A stretch of 64,000 bases of DNA from Glycomyces paridis. Lineage in GTDB: Bacteria; Actinomycetota; Actinomycetes; Mycobacteriales; Micromonosporaceae. Where the stretch lies: positions 16,830 to 80,829 of the forward strand of contig NZ_STGX01000017.1 in the NCBI RefSeq assembly GCF_004912155.1, given 5' to 3'. Every line of letters starts with the position of its first letter. The stretch's first letter is position 1. Below, in pieces: positions 1-9,845 of the stretch. The notes under the pieces were generated by a model, which saw only the letters and a list, made by a program, of their open reading frames with translations, was not told the DNA's origin and ran no database searches. The translations under genes and the position numbers were made by a program.

Positions 1-2
1 TC

Positions 3-908
3 GCGCTCGCAACCGGTGCAGTCGAGACCGCGCCGTACGAAAGCCCCGGGTCCGGTCTCCTCGGGACCGGCGCGGCCCCGCTCGGCGAACCCGCCGCCGC
101 TCCCTCGGGCACCCTTCACGCGAGCGCCGTCGCCGAGCCCCCCGCCGCCGTCGGCGACACCCCCGACGGCGCCGCCCCCGGTGCCGCCGAGACCGCCCGC
201 GACGACCGGTGCTGGCGGATCTACCTCCAGGAGCTCATCGAGGAGCCTAGCCCCGCCGAACTGCCGCTCGTGCTGGAGCTGGAGGCACTCGAACTCGGCG
301 ACGGGCCCACCCGCACCAGGCCCTCCTGGAGCGCACCCGCCGGCACCGTCGCGACCCTCCTGCGCCGCGACCTGTTCAAACCCGAGACCCCGCTTCCCCT
401 GCGCCGTATCGCACTCGAACACAGCGCGCCCCTGCTGCGTTCGCTGCTCGAAACGCCGGAACCCGCGCCCGCACCCACCGTCGTCACCCTCAACCGCCGC
501 TCGGTGAAGATCGGCGTCACCGCCGCGGGCGCCGACCCGGAGAAGGCCGCCGCCGCCGAGTCCCGCATCTCCCGCGGCGTCGAGGCGGCTCCCGCCAAGA
601 CCGTTCCCGTCGCCGTCGCGGCCGCCCTCGGCGCGCTCGCCGTCATCACGGCCGTGGCCGCGCAGTGGTTCCTCGCCGTCGTGTTCGCCCTCGCCGTCCT
701 CGTCCCGCTCTGGATGCACCGCAACCGCACCGCCGACCACGCCGCCACCCTCAAGGACCGCGACGAGAAACTCGCCGACCTTCGCGCCGCGATCCTCAAG
801 GCACGCGACGAGGCCGCCGCCCGGGACGCGAGCGCCGCCGAGCGCCACGCCGAAGCCGAAGCGGCCCGCGCCCGCCTCCTCACCGCGCTCCCCCAAGGCC
901 GCCACTGA
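3..908 (+). CDS. Unknown membrane protein, 5'-truncated by window edge
   Basis: The reading frame is open from the first bases of the window to a TGA, so about 301 C-terminal residues are visible and the true start lies upstream. The first 70 residues are rich in Ala, Pro and Gly and look disordered. A soluble stretch follows, then two adjacent hydrophobic segments near visible residues 200-238, then a charged Ala/Glu/Arg-rich tail that should form a coiled coil. I recognise no domain. It lies about 100 bases before a GGDEF/EAL gene on the same strand. Role unknown; the continuous GC3-rich frame and membrane pattern support a real gene. Confidence 0.6.
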   Translation, partial: ALATGAVETAPYESPGSGLLGTGAAPLGEPAAAPSGTLHASAVAEPPAAVGDTPDGAAPGAAETARDDRCWRIYLQELIEEPSPAELPLVLELEALELGDGPTRTRPSWSAPAGTVATLLRRDLFKPETPLPLRRIALEHSAPLLRSLLETPEPAPAPTVVTLNRRSVKIGVTAAGADPEKAAAAESRISRGVEAAPAKTVPVAVAAALGALAVITAVAAQWFLAVVFALAVLVPLWMHRNRTADHAATLKDRDEKLADLRAAILKARDEAAARDASAAERHAEAEAARARLLTALPQGRH

Positions 909-1013
909 GAGTGACGGCGTCCTCCGTGATGGACACATCGAGGGCCCGGTACGGAAACCCGACACCATGCGGCATCCTGTAAAGCACGAGGCTTCCTACG
1001 ATTGGGCCAGTGG

Positions 1014-3710
1014 ATGACGCCAAACCCCCGTCGCGTCCGGCAGCAGCTGTCATGGACGGCGACCGCCGCAGTGTGGTGCTCCGTGCTCGTCGCGGCCCTC
1101 GTCGTCGGTGCGGACTCCCTGTCCGGGCGCATCGACCGCGACCTCGCCGCCGCGGTCGGCAGCATCGGCGCCGCCTGCGCCGGGCTGCTCATGTGGCGCG
1201 CCGCGGGCCGCATCAAAGCGGGCCGCCGCGTCACCTACCAGCTCCTCGCCGCCGGCATCCAGACCACCGCCGCGACCATCGCCGCCGCCTGCTGGCTGCC
1301 CGGCGCCTCCGCCGACGCCGTCGCGGGCACCGGCCTCTCCGCCGCCATCACCCTGTGGGCCCTCGCCCTCCTGCGCCTGCCCGACAACGGCTGGGAGCCC
1401 CAGGCCGTCCAGCGCCGCCTCGTCGACGGCGCCTTCGTCGGCCTGTGCGCCCTCTTCGCCTTCTGGGTCCTCGTCGCCCGGCCCGTCTTCGAACGCCAGC
1501 GCGGCCACCTCGCCGAAGGCGACCTCGCCATCGTCATCCCCGGGATGCTCGGCGTCATCATGATCGGCGTCGGCCTCACCACCACGCTGCGCCTCCAGCG
1601 CTGGCGCCGCCGCCACGCCCTCGCCTACCTCGCGGTCTTCGCCGTCCATTTCACCGGCCTGGCCCTGTACACCTCCTGGCAGTGGGGCGACCCCGAGGTC
1701 CAGGTCCTGTGGTGGTCGGTCTCGTGGGTCGCCACCTGCGCGGGCCTGCTCGGCGTGACCTACCTGGCGCGCAACCAGAAGCCCGCCCCGATCGACAAGC
1801 CGAACTACCCGGGGGCGCACTACGCCGTCATGGGCGGGGCCGCCGCGCTCGCCGGCGCCACCGTCCTCATCAACGGCGCCGGGAGCGGCTCCCTCACCCT
1901 CGACGCGGCCCTCCTCGGCCTCACCGCCGCGGGAGCGCTCGCCGGGCGCCTGGTCCTCACCTTCTTCGACGTCCGCCGCGTCGAGGAGGTCGCCGACGAA
2001 CGCCAGCTGCGGCTCTCGGCCATCGTCGGCGTCGCCTCCGACGCCGTCCTCGTCCTCGACGGCGACCTCACCGTCACCTGGCGCTCCGAGGACTCGGCGT
2101 GGAAGCCCGCCACCGACGCCGGCAAGTGCGTCGGCTCCCGGTTCCTCGACCTCGTCCACGCCGACGACCGGCGCGGCGCCGAAGAGGACCTGCGGTCCCT
2201 CCTGGACGGCTACGGCCACACCGGGCAGGTCTCGCTCAACGTCCGCATCCGCGACGCGGGCCGCCGCTGGCGCCACACCGAGACCGTCGTCAACGACCTG
2301 CGCGGCAAGCCCCAGGTGCGCGGCCTCGTCGCCCGCGTCGAGGACGTCGGCGCCCGCCGCAGCCTGGAGACCGAGCTGGCCCGCATGGCCTACACCGACC
2401 CGCTCACCGGGCTCGCCAACCGCCGCGCGCTCCTCCAGAGCCTGGAGGACGGCGTCGACGCCCAGGAGCACAGCACCGCGCTCCTCCTGCTCGACCTCGA
2501 CGAGTTCAAGAACGTCAACGACACCCGCGGCCACGACTTCGGCGACGAACTCCTCGTCGAGGTCTCCCGGCGCATCAAGGAACTGCTGCGCCCCACCGAC
2601 GTCGGCGCCCGCCTCGGCGGCGACGAGTTCGCGATCCTCCTGCGCGCCAGCTGGTCCGAGGCGGTCGCGACCGCCAAGGCCCTCGTCGCGCGCCTGGGCG
2701 AACCGTACGAGTTCCACGACGAGTCCACCGTCTTCACCACCGGCTCGGTCGGCATCGCCACCGCCGTCGACGTCCTCGGCGACCCCGAGATCCTCCTGCG
2801 CAACGCCGACCTCGCGCTGCGGGCCGCCAAGCAGGCCGGGAAGAACCGCTACGCCACCTACGACGCCGAGTTCGACCGCAAGGTGCGCCGCAAGAACGAG
2901 CTCACCCAGGAGCTGCGCGGCGCCATCGCCCGCGACGAGCTGCGCCTGGTCTACCAGCCCGTGTTCGCCACCGCCGACCGCTCCATCGTGGGCGCCGAGG
3001 CGCTCATGCGCTGGCACCACCCCAGGCTCGGCCACGTCAGCCCCGGCGAGTTCATCCCCGCCGCGACCGAGTCCGGTCTCACGCAGGATCTCGCGGTGTG
3101 GACGGTCAACCGCGCCGCCGAGCAGCTCGCCGCATGGCACAACGCCGGGATCAAGGCCTGGATCTCGGTGAACGTCTCGGTCAAGGAACTCCACACCCAC
3201 CTGTTCGCCACCGAGGTCAACACCGCGCTCATCGCCGCGGGCGTCCCCGCGAAGCGCCTCGTGCTGGCGGTCACCGAGCACGACTTCTCACACCAGATGA
3301 ACACGCTCATCGCCCAGCTCAGCGCCCTGCGCGGCGCCGGGGTCCGGATCGCGTTGGACGACTTCGGCTCCGGGTACTCCTCGCTCGGCCAGCTCGAACG
3401 CCTCCCGGTCGACATCATCAAGATCGACCGCGACCTCGTGGCGAAGGACGACGGCGGCGTCGGGCCGCTCGCGGCCGTCACCGTCGAGCTCGGGCGCCTC
3501 CTCGGCATGGAGGTCATCGCCGAAGGCGTCGAGACCGACCTCCAGCTCAACGCCATGATCGCCGCCGAAGCGCCGCTCGTGCAGGGCTACCTGCTCGCGA
3601 AGCCGATGGAGCCGGACGACCTGACGCGCTGGCTCACCGAGGAGCCGCGGGCGCTGCCGCCCGCGCCGCGCGACACGCCGACTGACGTCCCGCAGTCTGA
3701 GAAAAGTTGA
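1014..3710 (+). CDS. Membrane-anchored GGDEF-EAL protein (cyclic di-GMP turnover)
   Basis: Predicted to make and/or degrade cyclic di-GMP at the membrane. About 300 N-terminal residues form several transmembrane helices. A PAS-like sensor region follows (about residues 330-450), then a GGDEF domain with intact RLGGDEF near residue 535, and an EAL domain from about 640 with EALMRW, DDFGSGYSS, IAEGVET and QGYLLAKPM. An RPTD inhibitory I-site sits five residues before GGDEF, so feedback inhibition is likely. Both catalytic motifs look intact, so the net activity cannot be read from sequence. I prefer ATG 1014; an in-frame TTG at 1002 overlaps a possible -10 box (TACGAT, 997-1002). Confidence 0.9.
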   Translation: MTPNPRRVRQQLSWTATAAVWCSVLVAALVVGADSLSGRIDRDLAAAVGSIGAACAGLLMWRAAGRIKAGRRVTYQLLAAGIQTTAATIAAACWLPGASADAVAGTGLSAAITLWALALLRLPDNGWEPQAVQRRLVDGAFVGLCALFAFWVLVARPVFERQRGHLAEGDLAIVIPGMLGVIMIGVGLTTTLRLQRWRRRHALAYLAVFAVHFTGLALYTSWQWGDPEVQVLWWSVSWVATCAGLLGVTYLARNQKPAPIDKPNYPGAHYAVMGGAAALAGATVLINGAGSGSLTLDAALLGLTAAGALAGRLVLTFFDVRRVEEVADERQLRLSAIVGVASDAVLVLDGDLTVTWRSEDSAWKPATDAGKCVGSRFLDLVHADDRRGAEEDLRSLLDGYGHTGQVSLNVRIRDAGRRWRHTETVVNDLRGKPQVRGLVARVEDVGARRSLETELARMAYTDPLTGLANRRALLQSLEDGVDAQEHSTALLLLDLDEFKNVNDTRGHDFGDELLVEVSRRIKELLRPTDVGARLGGDEFAILLRASWSEAVATAKALVARLGEPYEFHDESTVFTTGSVGIATAVDVLGDPEILLRNADLALRAAKQAGKNRYATYDAEFDRKVRRKNELTQELRGAIARDELRLVYQPVFATADRSIVGAEALMRWHHPRLGHVSPGEFIPAATESGLTQDLAVWTVNRAAEQLAAWHNAGIKAWISVNVSVKELHTHLFATEVNTALIAAGVPAKRLVLAVTEHDFSHQMNTLIAQLSALRGAGVRIALDDFGSGYSSLGQLERLPVDIIKIDRDLVAKDDGGVGPLAAVTVELGRLLGMEVIAEGVETDLQLNAMIAAEAPLVQGYLLAKPMEPDDLTRWLTEEPRALPPAPRDTPTDVPQSEKS

Positions 3711-3735
3711 CTCACGGGCCGGAATCGTGCATCCT
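3707..3735 (+). promoter_or_regulatory. ilvBNC promoter (-35 TTGACT, -10 CATCCT)
   Basis: TTGACT (3707-3712) and CATCCT (3730-3735) are 17 bases apart, an ideal spacing. The -35 box overlaps the stop codon of the GGDEF-EAL gene. Transcription should begin near 3742-3743, at the GTG of the leader peptide frame, so the leader message may be leaderless. Inferred from sequence only. Confidence 0.6.
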
Positions 3736-3742
3736 GGGGAGC

Positions 3743-3817
3743 GTGCCGAAGCAGAACTGCGACTCCATGACGACCGAGGCCCTCGCCGCCCGGCCGCTCG
3801 TCGTAGTACTTACCTAG
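3743..3817 (+). CDS. ilvB leader peptide with Leu-Val-Val-Val-Leu run
   Basis: A short frame, GTG 3743 to TAG 3817 (24 residues), or 16 residues from the in-frame ATG 3767. It ends ARPLVVVLT, placing Leu, Val, Val, Val, Leu codons just before the stop. It precedes two GC-rich hairpins, the second followed by six T, and then ilvB. This is the layout of transcription attenuation known for actinobacterial ilvB genes: low charged Leu/Val tRNA stalls the ribosome on the run and changes RNA folding. The GTG lies at the predicted transcription start, suggesting leaderless translation; no good ribosome site precedes the ATG. Confidence 0.75.
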   Translation: MPKQNCDSMTTEALAARPLVVVLT

Positions 3818-3877
3818 CGCACCGTCGTTCTCTGACGGTGCGCTCGCCCCGTGCGTCTAGCACGCGGGCGATTTTTT
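3817..3877 (+). terminator. ilvBNC attenuator: hairpin plus terminator
   Basis: Hairpin 1 (3817-3843) has a perfect 10-bp stem, GCGCACCGTC with GACGGTGCGC, and starts at the leader stop codon. Hairpin 2 (3845-3870) has a 10-bp stem with one bulged C and is followed by a run of six T (3872-3877), making it a classical intrinsic terminator upstream of ilvB. The competing antiterminator fold cannot be settled by eye. Confidence 0.75.
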
Positions 3878-3938
3878 CTGCCCGGGGAACGACACAGCAT
3901 GTCGAACCAGCCACATATCTCCCTATTGGACGAAGGAC

Positions 3939-7350
<3,412 letters not shown>

Positions 7351-7368
7351 GTCTCAAGCACACTGCTT

Positions 7369-7397
7369 GGCCGGGAGCCGCTTTGCGGCTCCCGGCC
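7369..7397 (+). terminator. ilvC terminator hairpin
   Basis: A perfect 13-bp stem (GGCCGGGAGCCGC with its complement) closes a TTT loop 18 bases after the ilvC stop. No long T run follows, as is common for actinobacterial terminators. Confidence 0.75.
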
Positions 7398-7434
7398 TTC
7401 GGCGTTGCGGGCCGGGGTGACCCGGTACTGCAAC

Positions 7435-7458
7435 TCGATTCTAGATTTCTAGAATCGA
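7435..7458. promoter_or_regulatory. vapBC operator palindrome
   Basis: A perfect inverted repeat with 11-base arms (TCGATTCTAGA and TCTAGAATCGA) around TT. A further half site, CTAGAAT, lies at 7461-7467, and TAGAAT there could be the -10 box, 7 bases before the vapB ATG at 7475. The palindrome would cover the -35 region, as expected for autorepression by a VapBC complex. It is strikingly AT-rich for this window. Confidence 0.7.
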
Positions 7459-7474
7459 AGCTAGAATGATAGAC

Positions 7475-7729
7475 ATGGCACTGAGCATCAAGAGCCCGGC
7501 GGCCGACCGGCTCGCCCGCGAGCTCGTCGCGGCGACCGGCGAGTCCCTGACCGAAGCCGTGGAGACCGCGATCCGCGAACGGCTGGAGCGGCAGACGCAA
7601 GGCGCGCGTTCCCGGCGCATCCACCGACGACTCGACGCACTGCGGGACGAGCTGCGGCACGTGCCGGTCGTCGACGACCGCGCCGCCGAGGAGATCCTCG
7701 GTTACGACGAGAACGGCCTCCCCACGTGA
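7475..7729 (+). CDS. vapB: VapB-type antitoxin
   Basis: Antitoxin partner of the PIN toxin that follows. The 84-residue protein begins [19 protein letters not shown], typical of the Rv0623-like VapB family: a short DNA-binding N-terminus, a basic central helix (RERLERQT) and an acidic C-terminal tail ending [10 protein letters not shown] that should bind the toxin. I chose ATG 7475 over the in-frame ATG 7466 because family members start MALSI and because 7466 overlaps the -10-like TAGAAT box. Neither start has a strong ribosome site, so leaderless translation is likely. It overlaps vapC by four bases. Confidence 0.88.
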   Translation: MALSIKSPAADRLARELVAATGESLTEAVETAIRERLERQTQGARSRRIHRRLDALRDELRHVPVVDDRAAEEILGYDENGLPT

Positions 7730-8154
7730 CCGAAGCAGACTTCCTCGTCGTGGACACCTCTGCCGCTGTCGCCATCCTGAGCGACGAGCCCGGCGCCGAC
7801 TGGCTGGCCGACGCGCTCGCGCAGACGACCGCGGCCGTCATGCCCGCGGCGACCTACCTTGAGCTCGGCATGGTCCTCGAGTCCCGTTTCGGTCCGCGCG
7901 AGACCGGGATCGCCGCTCGGTTCGTACGCGACGCGGAGATCGACATCGTCGATGTGACGGCCAAGTCCGCCGAGCGGGCACTCGAATCATGGCGCCGGTT
8001 CGGCAAGGGGCGGCACCCTGCGAAACTGAACTTCGGCGACTGCATCGTCTACGGAGTCGCCGCTGAACTCGGCTGGCCGATCCTGTGCATCGGTGAGGAC
8101 TTCGTCCAGACCGACATCGCCGTCGTCCGGCCGCTGCTGGAGGGCACCGCGTAG
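7726..8154 (+). CDS. vapC: VapC toxin, PIN-domain ribonuclease
   Basis: A 142-residue PIN-domain endoribonuclease, expected to cleave RNA when not held by VapB. The acidic residues of the Mg site are visible: Asp in VVDTSA (residue 10), Glu in ATYLELG, Asp in NFGDCIVYG and Asp in GEDFVQTD. All appear intact, so the toxin is probably active. Translation starts at GTG 7726 overlapping the vapB stop (GTGA), giving tight coupling. The pair lies alone on the plus strand between two copies of the ilvC 3' end, suggesting acquisition as a module. Confidence 0.93.
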   Translation: MTEADFLVVDTSAAVAILSDEPGADWLADALAQTTAAVMPAATYLELGMVLESRFGPRETGIAARFVRDAEIDIVDVTAKSAERALESWRRFGKGRHPAKLNFGDCIVYGVAAELGWPILCIGEDFVQTDIAVVRPLLEGTA

Positions 8155-8179
8155 ACGCGGCGATTCGTTCTGCCGCCGG

Positions 8180-8209
8180 GTCCGGCGCCAGTTCACCGAG
8201 ACCGCGTAG
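8180..8209 (+). repeat. 30-bp direct repeat, copy 2 (diverged ilvC 3' end)
   Basis: Matches the last 30 bases of ilvC at 26 of 30 positions and would encode VRRQFTETA and a stop, against VQRKITETA in ilvC. It starts 26 bases after the vapC stop. The match does not extend clearly upstream. Confidence 0.75.
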
Positions 8210-8240
8210 CCGCGGATCGGTACCTGGGCCGGTGGGCCTC

Positions 8241-8257
8241 GGACGTGTGAGGGCCGG
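8241..8257 (+). repeat. Copy of 19-bp GGACACGTGTGAGGGCCGG motif (2-base deletion)
   Basis: Reads GGACGTGTGAGGGCCGG, the motif with AC missing. Other copies are at 9042-9060 (minus) and twice, inverted, within 9353-9404. Downstream, 8279-8289 is also the inverse of GACTGCCCCGG beside the second copy, so the similarity runs beyond 19 bases. Confidence 0.6.
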
Positions 8258-8435
8258 GTGTCCCGTCTCGTTGGCTCCGGGGCAGTCTCGTTGTAGCGGA
8301 GGCATCCGGGGATTTGTCTCAGTCGAGAGGAGGCACTTGTCCTGAGCCGGTCTTGTGCAGCTGCGTCCCAAAGCACCCCCAGGGAGGTACGAGAGAGGGC
8401 CGGACCACCGCAGCAAGCGGCATCCGGCTCCTCCG

Positions 8436-8837
8436 CTATCTGATGCTCTTCCTGTGGGCGACGATCGCCGCGACGGCGAACCCGACTGTCGCGGCGATGA
8501 GCAGTAGTAGTGCGGGATTGGCTCCAGCCGGAACGAGCTGGACTGTCCGCTCCGTGCATTCGAGCACGAAACTGGGTGGGAACAGCGACTCGGTGAGGTT
8601 CACGAACTCGCCTGCGCCGAATCGAGTGCATTCGTATCTGGTGTCCAACGGTGAAGACATGAAGAGCGTGCCCACGTAGAGCGGGATTGCGATACACAGG
8701 GAGGCAAGCGATGCGGCGATGAACACCGTGCTTCGCGTGGGGCGGCGCTTCCTCATGGGGATGGTCACGGCGGCGACCGCCAACGCCACGAGGATGAGCA
8801 GCGAGACCGGGAACAGCACCGTCATGGCGAAGATCAT
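8436..8837 (-). CDS. Small membrane protein of unknown function
   Basis: A 133-residue frame with three or four hydrophobic helices: residues about 1-24, 38-60 and 105-127, with basic RKRR after the first. The segment between helices 2 and 3 (about 60-103) holds two Cys and could be extracytoplasmic. I recognise no family. Codon use is less GC3-biased than the neighbours, consistent with acquired DNA. It lies in the accessory interval between ilvC and the conservon. The ATG at 8837 has only a weak ribosome site. Plausible gene, unproven. Confidence 0.5.
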   Translation of the reverse strand: MIFAMTVLFPVSLLILVALAVAAVTIPMRKRRPTRSTVFIAASLASLCIAIPLYVGTLFMSSPLDTRYECTRFGAGEFVNLTESLFPPSFVLECTERTVQLVPAGANPALLLLIAATVGFAVAAIVAHRKSIR

Positions 8838-8840
8838 CGG

Positions 8841-8996
8841 GTGACCCTAGCCGGTGTGTATCAGAAGGGCTCGGCGGTAGGCCAGGGGTACGATTCCTGG
8901 GGCGAATTCGCCGAAGACGTCCTCCGCCACATCGCCGACGGAGAGCGATCCACCCCAACCAAAACGAGACAGACCGACCCGGACCTTGCAGTCTGA
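8841..8996 (+). pseudogene. Short coding-like fragment, unidentified
   Basis: A 51-residue frame from GTG 8841, divergent from the membrane protein. The centre, YDSWGEFAEDVLRHIADGER, looks like genuine protein (amphipathic, acidic, low repetition), but it is too short to place in a family. It ends where the second palindromic element begins, so it may be the remnant of a longer gene. Low confidence. Confidence 0.25.
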
Positions 8997-9023
8997 CTGC
9001 CCCGGCCCGATTGAGACCGGTCA

Positions 9024-9060
9024 CCGGGAACCCGATGGTTCCCGGCCCACACACGTGTCC
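9024..9060 (-). repeat. Hairpin plus 19-bp motif copy
   Basis: A 9-bp perfect stem (CCGGGAACC with GGTTCCCGG, loop CGAT) at 9024-9045 overlaps a minus-strand copy of the GGACACGTGTGAGGGCCGG motif at 9042-9060. It lies just after the stop of the antitoxin remnant, so it could act as that gene's terminator. Confidence 0.55.
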
Positions 9061-9068
9061 CTCGGCGG

Positions 9069-9350
9069 TCAGGCCGCCTTTTTCGCGGCCTTCGCGAGTT
9101 GGGAGATGCGCTGTTCCGAGATCCCGAGGACCGCGGCGATGTCGCGGCCGGTCATACCCGATTCCTTGAGCAGCATGACCGTCTCTCGGTTGATGTTCGA
9201 GGCCCGCGCTTGGAGCGCGGCGGCCTTGGCGGCGTCCTCCCTGGCATCGGCGATGCGGGCGTCGATCCCCGGAGCGATGTGCCAGACGATCGTGATGGGC
9301 GCGGTATCCGCCTCGGCAACGCCGTCGTACGGTCTCGCGCGAATTCTGGC
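9069..9350 (-). pseudogene. 5'-truncated HicB-like antitoxin with HTH
   Basis: A minus-strand frame of about 94 codons ends at a TGA and has no usable start codon at its 5' end. Its C-terminal half reads as a helical linker (REDAAKAAALQARASNINRE) and a helix-turn-helix (SGMTGRDIAAVLGISEQRIS). This matches the C-terminus of actinobacterial HicB-like type II antitoxins, in which a beta-rich N-terminal domain precedes this helix. Only the end of that domain is left (ITIVWHIAPGIDARI). The upstream part is replaced by the palindrome at 9353-9404. Broken gene; no HicA-like toxin is seen. Confidence 0.65.
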
Positions 9351-9352
9351 GC

Positions 9353-9404
9353 GGACACGTGTGAGGGCCGGGAACCATCGGGTTCCCGGCCCTCACACGT
9401 GTCC
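9353..9404. repeat. 52-bp perfect palindrome made of two inverted 19-bp motifs
   Basis: Arms of 24 bases, beginning GGACACGTGTGAGGGCCGG, are perfectly complementary around ATCG. It lies three bases beyond the cvnB stop, so it likely terminates the liv-cvn transcript. It also marks the point where the antitoxin remnant loses its 5' end and where cvnC would be expected. Confidence 0.8.
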
Positions 9405-9407
9405 GGG

Positions 9408-9830
9408 TTACTGCTGGAACTGCTGGTGGTACTGGGCGGAGGCGACCTGGCGGGCGGCGGGGGTGAGGGCCGGGCCGACCTGATTGATGAGGTTCGCCAG
9501 TTCGTGGCCGACCTGGCCGATGTCGCAGTGCAGACCGGCCAGCGCCAGGAGGCTCGCGCCGCTGGACACGGACATCGAGAACATGAAGCCGCCGTTCATC
9601 TCCGTCAGGTTGCTGATCACCGGGTCCGCCTGGAGGGAGCGCGCGGCGCCGGCCAGGAGGCTCGTCAGACCCGAGGCGATCGCCGACAGGCGCTCGGCCT
9701 CGTCCCTGGGCAGGGTGTTGTTCGAGGCGATGAGCAGGCCGTCAGCGGCCACCGCGAGCACGTGGGTCACGTGCGGCACCCTGCCGACGAAGTCGTTGAG
9801 AAGGAAGTCCAATTGTGCGCTGGTGGTCAT
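9408..9830 (-). CDS. Roadblock/LC7-domain protein (conservon CvnB type)
   Basis: A 140-residue Roadblock/LC7 (MglB-like) protein. The domain spans about residues 5-125, with FVGRVPHVTHVLAVAADGLL and SLLALAGLHCDIGQVGHELA. In conservons such proteins act as the GTPase-regulating subunit between the CvnA sensor and the CvnD GTPase. It starts 15 bases after cvnA, so the two are co-transcribed. The normal next genes (a DUF742 protein and a GTPase) are missing: a 52-bp palindrome follows at once. Its function without a local GTPase is unclear; partners may be elsewhere. Confidence 0.9.
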   Translation of the reverse strand: MTTSAQLDFLLNDFVGRVPHVTHVLAVAADGLLIASNNTLPRDEAERLSAIASGLTSLLAGAARSLQADPVISNLTEMNGGFMFSMSVSSGASLLALAGLHCDIGQVGHELANLINQVGPALTPAARQVASAQYHQQFQQ

Positions 9831-9845
9831 GGGTCGATCCTCGGG

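Noticed and set aside
1050-3281. 743-codon minus-strand open frame opposite the GGDEF-EAL gene
   Set aside because: Low-complexity Gly/Asp/Glu/Ala sequence typical of the antisense of a GC3-rich gene; the plus strand has clear domains.
7351-9407. An integrated phage or integrative element
   Set aside because: No integrase, transposase or tRNA attachment site is present; only small repeats and toxin-antitoxin remnants.
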